From JBGPIK01 sp041484845 (GTDB taxonomy: Bacteria > Desulfobacterota > Binatia > UBA9968), in contig JBGPIK010000151.1 in the NCBI GenBank assembly GCA_041484845.1, positions 1 to 14,006 of the forward strand: 14,006 nucleotides of DNA, read 5' to 3'. Below are positions 6,742-14,006 of the stretch, one piece after another (the stretch's first letter is position 1; every line of letters starts with the position of its first letter). The position numbers and the translations under genes were made by a program. The notes under the pieces are model-generated. The model was given only the letters and a program-made list of their open reading frames with translations, was not told the DNA's origin and ran no database searches.

Positions 6742-7896
6742 GTGATAAAGCGCATCATGATCTCAGGTGCTATCGCAAGCCATCCCCTATCCGGTGCTGG
6801 AAACACGTGGGCTTTTTTGCAATATGTTCTCGGACTCCGCAATCTCGGCTTCGAAGTTTACTATGTAGAGCATTTGACTGCTGACCAGTGTGTTGATGAT
6901 GAATGGAAGCGGGCCAACTTCAGTTCTAGTGTTAACGTCCGGTACTTCCGCGAGATCATGAAGCGTTTTGATCTGACCGAATCGTCGAGTTTGCTAGAGC
7001 GCAATGGCTCTGGTTCTGCCGGCCTTAACCGCGCCGAAATCGAGAAACTCGCGCCGGAAGTGGATCTATTGATCAATCTGTCAGGTCATATGCATTTCAG
7101 ATCGATTTTAAGCGCGGTGCGGCGCCGCATGTATATCGATCTAGATCCCGGTTACACGCAGATTTGGCACGAGCAGTACGGCGCCGATATGAATCTACGG
7201 GACCATGATGTCTACGTTACAGTAGGTCTGAACCTTGGAGCAGCAGACTGCCCTCTTCCCACGTGCGGTATTCAATGGCATAAGACTCTACCGCCGGTAG
7301 TCATGGAGCATTGGTCCACGGCAGAGATCCCGCGGAACGCGTATTCCACTATAGCGGAGTGGCGTGGGTTCTCTCCAGTGGAATGGCACGGCACGTGGTA
7401 CAACCAGAAGGCCGATGAATTCAAAAAAATCATCGACCTTCCGCGTCGGGTAGCCGTTCCTCTGGAGCTTTGCCTTTTCATTCATCGCGACGACCCAGAC
7501 CGGTCGCAGCTTGAGCAGAATGGCTGGAATCTCGTGTCTCCCGGATCGCACGCCGCGACAACCGACGGGTATCATGAGTACATCACCGGCTCACGCGGTG
7601 AATTTACCGCCGTCAAACATGGCTATGCTGCAGGACGAACGGGATGGTTCAGTGACCGAAGCTCGTGCTATTTAGCCGCGGGACGGCCGGTGATCGTGCA
7701 AGACACGGCTATTGGAAAGTACCTCCCAACAGGATCGGGCCTACTAACTTTCACGGACACCGAAAGCGCTGCCGCGGCGATTACCCAGGTAGAAAGCGAT
7801 TACAGCCGCCATGCTATCGCCGCGGCCGAGTTTGCACGAACGTTTCTTGATTCAAAGGTAGTGCTAGACAGGCTGCTACGCCTTGCCGCTATATGA
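6742..7896 (+). CDS. CgeB-like glycosyltransferase (GT-B type), copy 2
   Basis: 384 residues from the GTG at 6742. It matches the enzyme at 5081-6247 along its whole length: GLRNLGFEVYYVE near the N-terminus, YIDLDPGYTQIW, GAADCPLP, then SRGEFTAVKH (284-293), TGWFSDRSSCYLAAGRPVI (300-318) and QDTAIGKYLPTGSG. It is therefore a paralogue, but clearly diverged, so the duplication or acquisition is old. By eye its base composition is somewhat AT-richer than the copy at 5081. It is separated from that copy by the deacetylase scar and has its own ribosome-binding site, not an overlap, so it may be transcribed separately. The substrate is unknown; transfer of a different sugar to the same glycan is a reasonable inference. 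Confidence 0.82.
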   Translation: MIKRIMISGAIASHPLSGAGNTWAFLQYVLGLRNLGFEVYYVEHLTADQCVDDEWKRANFSSSVNVRYFREIMKRFDLTESSSLLERNGSGSAGLNRAEIEKLAPEVDLLINLSGHMHFRSILSAVRRRMYIDLDPGYTQIWHEQYGADMNLRDHDVYVTVGLNLGAADCPLPTCGIQWHKTLPPVVMEHWSTAEIPRNAYSTIAEWRGFSPVEWHGTWYNQKADEFKKIIDLPRRVAVPLELCLFIHRDDPDRSQLEQNGWNLVSPGSHAATTDGYHEYITGSRGEFTAVKHGYAAGRTGWFSDRSSCYLAAGRPVIVQDTAIGKYLPTGSGLLTFTDTESAAAAITQVESDYSRHAIAAAEFARTFLDSKVVLDRLLRLAAI

Positions 7897-8057
7897 TCCG
7901 AGGTGAGCCATATGCCTGCTTTAAAGCAACAATTTCTTGATCGGGCGATCATATCGAGTAGGAGTGGACAGATCCTATTGCCCGGCGGTTGCAGCGATTT
8001 ACCGGCAAGCTCTTGTTGAGTCCATTTTTCCGTCCGTGCTTTCTTGCGAGGCCTCGG

Positions 8058-9743
8058 ATGGCAAGCGCAACTCTCGGCGCACAAATACTCTTTCTCCTTC
8101 TGTTCTTTGTGCAGGGTGTCTATTTCATAGCAGCGAATTCGGAAACCTTTGATGAGCCCCCTCACATCGCGGCAGGGTATTCTTATCTCGCAACAGGGGA
8201 TTTTCGCCTGGATCGTGAACACCCGCCATTGACAAAAATAGTCGAGGTCCTTCCCCTCTTTTTGCTTTACCGTCTGCCCTTCCAACCTGATCCTCAACAA
8301 TGGCGCGAGAATAATAGTTACACCATCGGTGAGGACTTCCTTTACCATTCGACACTTCCGGCGGATTACATGCTTACGCTGTGCCGACTCCCAAATTTGT
8401 TGTTCGGCGGCCTACTGATAGCGCTTATCGGCTGGTGGGCTTACCGTCTCTGGGGTAGCGGCGCCGCCACTTTGGCCATGGCCCTCGGCTGTTTCGAGCC
8501 AAACTTCGTGGCTCACTCCTCTCTGGTAACTACGGATATCGGGGTCGCTCTCTTTATTTTTTCTACGCTCTACCTTCTCTGGGAATACGTGAATTCGCCC
8601 GACTGGTGGCGTTTGGCGGCTACCGGAATTTCCATGGGTCTGGCGCTGGTTTCGAAGTATTCAGCGCTCATCCTGTTACCCGTCATGGCTGCGATCGCTG
8701 CCTCATGTTTCTTGATCAGTGACGGACCTTGTCTTCTGCTCCCGGCAAGAAGAAGTCGATCGGATCAGCCGCAGCACAGAATCCTTGAGGCTATTGCTGT
8801 CCTCTGTCTAATCTTACTTTTTGCCTTGCCGGTGATCCCGTCCGCTTATTTTTTTCAGGATTTCTCCGGTTGGCTGAACGGCCTCGAGACGTTTGTGACA
8901 CATGCTGAAAAAGGTCATGGAGCATTTTTCTTAGAAAAATATTCGTACGACGGGTGGTGGAACTATTTTATCGTTGCCTTCCTCATCAAAACGCTAATTA
9001 GCAGCTTGATCCTTATCGCTGTCTCGCTTATCTTTTACCGCGCCGGTACACCGCTTCGCTGGCGTGAAGCGACATTTCTTTTGCTGCCAGTTGCAACCTT
9101 CTTCATTGCCACGACCCAGGCAAAAGTAAACATAGGTCTTCGCCACATTCTTCCCGTTTATCCCTTTCTATTTGTTCTTGCATCGCGTTTGGCAACGATT
9201 CATTTGGGCCGCCGTTGGCTGGTGCCGTTCGTAATCGCTCTCATGCTTGTTCTCACGGCTATGTCCTCGCTCCGGATCGCGCCACATCAGCTTGCTTACT
9301 TCAACGAATTTGTCGGTGGGCCCGAACAGGGTTACCGGTATCTCAGTGATTCGAATCTGGACTGGGGCCAGGATCTAAAAGGCGTCAAGGCTTACATGGA
9401 GAAGGAACACCTTCCAATCATTTATTTGTCATACTTCGGTACGGCTCTGCCCGCTTATTATGGGATCCGCTACCAATATGTCCCGGGCACATGGCCACTG
9501 GAATGGCCGCCTCCTCCCGATATGGTCCCGGCGAACGCCCGGCGGAAAATTCTGGCGATCAGCGTTTGCAATTTGCAGGATGTTTCGAGACCGTATGATC
9601 CGCTCTTTCGATGGCTCTGGACGCGCTCACCGGTAGCGAAAATCGGCTATTCTATTTTTGTCTATGACCTAACCGAGGATCGAGAAGGTCTAACAAAACT
9701 GGAAGAGACCTATGTTAAAGCGGGAATCGCAGAGTTGCGATGA
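8058..9743 (+). CDS. GT39/ArnT-like polytopic membrane glycosyltransferase
   Basis: 561 residues from ATG 8058, which has GCGAGG 5 bases upstream. An in-frame TTG at 7989 would add 23 basic residues and has no ribosome-binding site. The first helix (about 6-25) is followed by the first external loop with TFDEP (catalytic-type Asp at about 32) and REHPPL (53-58), the pattern of GT-C enzymes of the GT39/ArnT group. About nine or ten hydrophobic segments follow. Near the C-terminus lie YFNEFVGGPEQGYRYL and DSNLDWGQD (431-439), common in this branch. Known: these enzymes move a sugar from a polyprenyl-phosphate donor to an acceptor on the periplasmic face. Inferred: it decorates the glycan or glycolipid exported by the cassette upstream. 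It follows copy 2 on the same strand after about 160 bp and is convergent with the amino-acid genes. Confidence 0.85.
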   Translation: MASATLGAQILFLLLFFVQGVYFIAANSETFDEPPHIAAGYSYLATGDFRLDREHPPLTKIVEVLPLFLLYRLPFQPDPQQWRENNSYTIGEDFLYHSTLPADYMLTLCRLPNLLFGGLLIALIGWWAYRLWGSGAATLAMALGCFEPNFVAHSSLVTTDIGVALFIFSTLYLLWEYVNSPDWWRLAATGISMGLALVSKYSALILLPVMAAIAASCFLISDGPCLLLPARRSRSDQPQHRILEAIAVLCLILLFALPVIPSAYFFQDFSGWLNGLETFVTHAEKGHGAFFLEKYSYDGWWNYFIVAFLIKTLISSLILIAVSLIFYRAGTPLRWREATFLLLPVATFFIATTQAKVNIGLRHILPVYPFLFVLASRLATIHLGRRWLVPFVIALMLVLTAMSSLRIAPHQLAYFNEFVGGPEQGYRYLSDSNLDWGQDLKGVKAYMEKEHLPIIYLSYFGTALPAYYGIRYQYVPGTWPLEWPPPPDMVPANARRKILAISVCNLQDVSRPYDPLFRWLWTRSPVAKIGYSIFVYDLTEDREGLTKLEETYVKAGIAELR

Positions 9744-9820
9744 GATCTGCCATCGCGCTTTGCCGGTGCTGTTGAGCGCAACGGCGGATCTGCCCTTCTC
9801 CCGTTTCGGCCGTGCGACAT

Positions 9821-11082
9821 TCACGCGCATTCAAGAGCGGCGGCAAGATCGGCGATCAGGTCTTGCGCATCTTCGATGCCGACCGAGTAGCGGATCAAGT
9901 TGTCTTTTATTCCCACCTGCAAGCGCTCTTCGGTCGTAAGCTCGTAAAAGCTCATCAGCGCCGGCTGCTCGATCAGGCTCTCAACGCCTCCAAGCGACGG
10001 CGCGATTTGTGGAATGCGGCAGGCATCTACAACGCGCGAGGCGGCCTGAAGATCGCCGGCAATTTCGAAGGAGACGACGCCGCCGAACCCTCGCATCTGG
10101 CGTCGTGCGATTTCGTGCTGGGGGTGAGCCGGCAATCCGGCATAGTACACGGCGCTGACCCGCGGGTGTCCCGCCAGAAACTCGGCGAGCGCCTGGCCGT
10201 TGTCATTCTGGCGCGCGACGCGCAGCGCGAACGTCTTCAGCCCGCGAACCAGCAGATAAGCCGCGAACGGATCCACGATGGCTCCGGTTACGGCTTGTAA
10301 CGACCGAATCCCGTCCACGACCTCGGCGGACCCGAGCACCGCTCCTGCAAGGAGATCGTTGTGACCGCCGAGATATTTCGTGGCGGAGTGGAGCACGACA
10401 TCGATGCCGAATTCCAGCGGTCGTTGATTAAACGGCGTCGCGAACGTCGCGTCGATGACGGTTTTTACCCGATGCCGCCGACCGATGTCGGCGAAGCGCT
10501 CGAGGTCAACGATGCAGTTGTAAGGGTTGGTTGGCGATTCGCTTATGAGCGCGCGCGTGGTGGGGCGGATCGCCTCCTCAATGGCTTCGTAGTCGCCCGC
10601 CGGCGCAACGGACACTTCAATACCGTAGCGGTGCAGCACCTGAGTGAGAAACTGCCGTGTGCGCCGGTATGAGTCATCAGTCACGATGACATGCGATCCG
10701 TGCGAAAGCACGGCGAACAGGGTCGTGGTGATGGCGGCCATGCCGCTGGCGAAGAGCAAACAATCCTCGGCACCGTCAAGCGCCGCTAACTTCTGCTCGG
10801 CGACGCGCTGGGTCGGGTTACCGTAGCGGCCATATTCCTCGCGCTCGATGCGGCGCTCAAAGTGGTCGCAAAGTTCTCCGGTCCCCGAAAACGTATAGGT
10901 CGCGGTCTGCAGGATGGGAGTGGCCAGCGCATTACCGAGCTTGGGGCGCGGCTCACCGCCATGTACGGCGAGGGTGCTCATCCCGGGTGCGAGCTTGGCC
11001 GGGCCGGCTGAGACGACACCGTTGGCCGCCTGTGTTGGCGCAGCCCTATTCCGACTGCGGTTTTTCGTGTCGCGCCCAGCCA

Positions 11083-11083
<1 letters not shown>
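9821..11083 (-). CDS. metB: Cystathionine gamma-synthase, plant/cyanobacterial type (trans-sulfuration PLP enzyme)
   Basis: 420 residues from the ATG that shares one base with the stop of threonine synthase (TGATG). A second ATG (10981) would give 386 residues, the usual family length, so residues 1-34 may be an extension or untranslated. Neither start has a good ribosome-binding site. Visible: GRYGNPT (85-91), ASGMAAITTT (112-121), D211 for the PLP ring nitrogen and SATKYLGGHND with Schiff-base Lys K236. DDSYRRTRQF (136-145) replaces the YGGTYR form of E. coli-type enzymes. With AYLLVRGLKTFALRV and the GIKDNLIRYSVGIED tail, this matches the plant cystathionine gamma-synthase branch. Known reaction: an activated homoserine ester plus cysteine gives cystathionine for methionine. 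Plants use O-phosphohomoserine, bacteria usually the succinyl or acetyl ester. A sulfhydrylase giving homocysteine directly is possible. Confidence 0.88.
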
Positions 11084-12429
<1,346 letters not shown>

Positions 12430-12496
12430 TGTTCAAGAAACTTTCGCTTTTAGAGTTTAAAGCAGCCGTCAGTGAGAATCCTCAATCCGGCTAGAG

Positions 12497-12524
12497 ACTA
12501 TCCGATCCTATTCAATCGTGTCAA
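12497..12524 (-). promoter_or_regulatory. Sigma-70-like promoter candidate for thrC-metB
   Basis: On the minus strand a perfect TTGACA -35 box (12519-12524) is followed after 16 bases by GATAGT (12497-12502), four of six matches to TATAAT. Initiation would fall near 12490, leaving a leader of about 60 bases before the thrC ATG at 12429. Confidence 0.5.
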
Positions 12525-12531
12525 CATGACA
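12519..12531. promoter_or_regulatory. 13-bp palindrome over the thrC -35 box, possible operator
   Basis: TGTCA-ACA-TGACA is a perfect inverted repeat with 5-base arms, and it covers the -35 hexamer of the candidate thrC promoter. A repressor bound here would block transcription. The arms are short, and no regulator is encoded nearby. Confidence 0.3.
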
Positions 12532-12791
12532 TGAACCCAGGGTCCATGCCGCTCCCGAACAAAAACTTTGAATCGCTACCGAGACAAAGGAACCTGCTGG
12601 TGACCGTCCCGACAACGCGCGCGGCGGCGCTGCCTTGACTGCCGCCACCGCCAGCCATCGCGCGGAGCGATCCAACCGCGTTCGGCTTCGTGATGCTCGG
12701 TAATTTTGCGGACAGAAAACCCTTTTTGGGAAGCTTTGCGGAGCCGGCATTCTCATTTCGAATCTAATCGCATACTTTGAACTGAATTGTT

Positions 12792-12820
12792 TTGGCAATC
12801 CTTAGATTGCGGCGTAAAAT
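12792..12820 (+). promoter_or_regulatory. Sigma-70-like promoter candidate for the coiled-coil gene
   Basis: TTGGCA (12792-12797, five of six to TTGACA), a 17-base spacer and TAAAAT (12815-12820, five of six to TATAAT). Initiation near 12827 leaves a leader of about 27 bases before the ATG at 12854. That leader has no clear Shine-Dalgarno sequence, as for thrC. Confidence 0.55.
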
Positions 12821-12853
12821 AGCGCTTTCGGCCCCGACTTGTAACCTTATACT

Positions 12854-14006
12854 ATGCGGACACGTGAAAAGATCCTGCTGTTGCTGCTTACGGTCACGTT
12901 AGCACTCGGCGCCCTAGTTTATTTAAAGTCCCGTCGTGATGACGCATCTCTCGTGCGCTTTCGCTCATTTCTTTTAGACCATCCGATGCGCAATCTTTCC
13001 AACGCCATAACATCGGTTACGGAGACCGCGTCCGATAGCGGCAATACGGCGATTTTCTGGTACGGCGGGCTTTCCTTGTTTGCCATCGTCATGCTCGGGA
13101 TCGTATTTCAATCGGCCGGCAACGCGGAGCGAAGGGTCTTCCGGGACCGTCTGGTTGAGGCGCAGGTAACTAAGGCTGAATTGGAATCATTGCTGCAGGA
13201 TTCTATCTGGAAAGAAAAGCACGCCCGCGTGGCAAGAGAGACGGCGCTAGAAGAACTCCAGGCGAGCGCGAGCAGAATCCTAGCTCTAGAAGACCGATTG
13301 ACGGCCAACGAGAGGCTTCTGAAGAGACAAGAGGGAGAATTAAAGGCTCTCCGATCACAACAGACGGCCGTGGCAGAGCGACCCCTCGATACGCGTTCGG
13401 CTACCATGCCGGAGCAGAGCGCGCTCCGCGACGAGCTTCGGAAGATGGCGGGCCTTGTCCAGGAGAAAGAGTCTGCCGTCAATCAACTAGAGAAAAACTT
13501 CCGTGACAGAATTGACGTTCTGGAGACTCAGCTCAACTCAAAAGAAAAGTTGATGGGGCAGCGTGATAGAGAGCTGGAGGCGCTCCGGGCGCAACTCGCC
13601 AAGGCGGAGGCGACTAAGCGGGAGACGGAGCTTGTTCTGGCGCAGGAGCTAAGAAACGAGAAGCAGGCCCTCACAGCCAAAGACGCCGCCATGCAAGAGC
13701 TGGAGCAAGGCTTGACCGCCAAAATTTGCACCGTGGAAACTCGCCTAAGCGATCACCTGGAGCTCTTGCAGAGCCGGAGTACCGAGTTGGACGCTGTCCG
13801 GTCTGAAGCGAATGTTTTAACGGCACAATTGGCGGATGTGACCTCCGCTAAAGAGCGCGCGGACTATTTGCTGCAACAAGAGCTTAAGAAAAAAGCCGAA
13901 CTGCTGGAGTCGAAAGATGCCGCCTTCAAAGATCTGCAGGAGAACTCAGAAGCAAGAGTGCAGGCTTTGGAAGATCAACTCAAGAATCAGGAGAAACTCC
14001 AAAAAG
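12854..14006 (+). CDS. Membrane-anchored long coiled-coil protein of unknown function, 3' end beyond window
   Basis: The frame is open from ATG 12854 to the last base, giving at least 384 residues with no stop. Residues 7-24 and 67-86 are hydrophobic helices joined by a segment of about 40 residues. The short basic N-terminus suggests cytoplasmic N- and C-sides with that loop outside. From about residue 95 to the end the chain is almost pure coiled coil, rich in Glu, Lys, Leu, Ala and Gln, with Pro only near 177 and 186. From 144 it is built of repeats beginning at residues 144, 222, 293 and 371 (ALEDRL, VLETQL, TVETRL, ALEDQL). I recognise no named family. Structural, scaffold, tethering or chemoreceptor-like roles are possible, but no HAMP or signalling motif is seen. 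The start has a well-spaced promoter but no clear ribosome-binding site. Confidence 0.75.
   Translation, partial: MRTREKILLLLLTVTLALGALVYLKSRRDDASLVRFRSFLLDHPMRNLSNAITSVTETASDSGNTAIFWYGGLSLFAIVMLGIVFQSAGNAERRVFRDRLVEAQVTKAELESLLQDSIWKEKHARVARETALEELQASASRILALEDRLTANERLLKRQEGELKALRSQQTAVAERPLDTRSATMPEQSALRDELRKMAGLVQEKESAVNQLEKNFRDRIDVLETQLNSKEKLMGQRDRELEALRAQLAKAEATKRETELVLAQELRNEKQALTAKDAAMQELEQGLTAKICTVETRLSDHLELLQSRSTELDAVRSEANVLTAQLADVTSAKERADYLLQQELKKKAELLESKDAAFKDLQENSEARVQALEDQLKNQEKLQK
13283..14006 (+). repeat. Long coiled-coil repeats of 78, 71 and 78 residues
   Basis: Units start at 13283, 13517, 13730 and 13964 (the last cut by the window end). Each begins with an LE-x-x-L helix (ALEDRL, VLETQL, TVETRL, ALEDQL). 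Units 1-3 then show an ELxAL/V-RS/A element and a later (R/A/Q)-(D/Q)-EL element 25 residues before the position just upstream of the next unit. Unit 2 is 7 residues, one heptad, shorter than units 1 and 3. The DNA copies are well diverged, so the duplication is old. Confidence 0.6.

Larger units (their letters stand above)
12430..12853. other. Divergent intergenic region between thrC and the coiled-coil gene
   Basis: It holds a promoter candidate for each flanking gene near its two ends. The middle (about 12600-12700) is GC-rich with GCGCGCGGCGGCG and GCCGCC tracts that could fold, but there is no hairpin followed by a T-run. No RNA gene was recognised. A 96-codon minus-strand open frame in it has no motif or ribosome-binding site and is taken as chance. 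Confidence 0.5.

Noticed and set aside
9744..9820. Possible bidirectional terminator between the convergent genes
   Set aside because: Only a 4-bp stem (GTTG 9771-9774 with CAAC 9779-9782, extendable only across a bulge) and no T-run; too weak to call.
9812..10300. 162-codon plus-strand open frame antisense to cystathionine gamma-synthase
   Set aside because: Mirror frame of a conserved enzyme, with no motif and no start signal.
12508..12798. 96-codon minus-strand ORF in the thrC/coiled-coil intergenic region
   Set aside because: It overlaps both the thrC promoter candidate and the other promoter's -35 box, and has no ribosome-binding site or motif.
13108..13482. Minus-strand Ser/Ala/Arg-rich ORFs inside the coiled-coil gene (also 13528-13731)
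   Set aside because: Antisense reading of Glu/Lys/Leu heptads always gives such Ser/Leu/Phe-rich frames; there are no start signals.

Overview
The window is a stretch of moderately GC-rich chromosome, probably from a Gram-negative bacterium. It has an ABC-exported glycan cassette, a lipid-linked-sugar (GT-C) type membrane glycosyltransferase, compact operons with ATGA/GTGA/TGATG overlaps, and sigma-70-like promoters. The phylum cannot be fixed from the sequence. A plant/cyanobacterial-like cystathionine gamma-synthase, a zinc-ribbon threonine synthase and a long palindromic intergenic repeat at the left edge would fit lineages such as Acidobacteriota or the former Deltaproteobacteria and their candidate-phylum relatives. 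That placement is a guess.

Layout. 1-103 is the right part of an imperfect palindromic repeat cut by the window edge. 104-725 is a gene-free leader with two small palindromes near its right end. 726-6247 is a tightly coupled plus-strand cassette: an 870-residue fusion of a clan-A glycosidase-like TIM barrel, a GT2 glycosyltransferase and membrane segments; an MsbA-like ABC exporter half-transporter; and a CgeB-like glycosyltransferase. It runs by GTGA overlap into the 5' end of a ChbG/HpnK (YdjC) deacetylase gene, which collapses after about 55 recognisable residues at a 12-bp perfect palindrome (6404-6415). Next come an orphan 72-codon ORF, a second CgeB-like glycosyltransferase paralogous to the first (6742-7896), and a GT39/ArnT-like polytopic glycosyltransferase (8058-9743). 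Together 726-9743 looks like a surface glycan or glycolipid assembly and export island whose middle has been rearranged.

The minus strand from 12429 to 9821 carries threonine synthase followed, with a one-base TGATG overlap, by a plant-type cystathionine gamma-synthase. These two enzymes stand at the threonine/methionine branch, and in plants both consume O-phosphohomoserine. A good sigma-70 candidate promoter with a 13-bp palindrome over its -35 box lies upstream of threonine synthase.

Divergently, from 12854 to the window end, is the N-terminal part of an open-ended protein with two membrane helices followed by a long coiled coil. The coiled coil is built of about 78-residue repeats that differ by exactly one heptad. 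It has its own well-spaced promoter candidate. Its frame stays open to the last base, so its true length is unknown.
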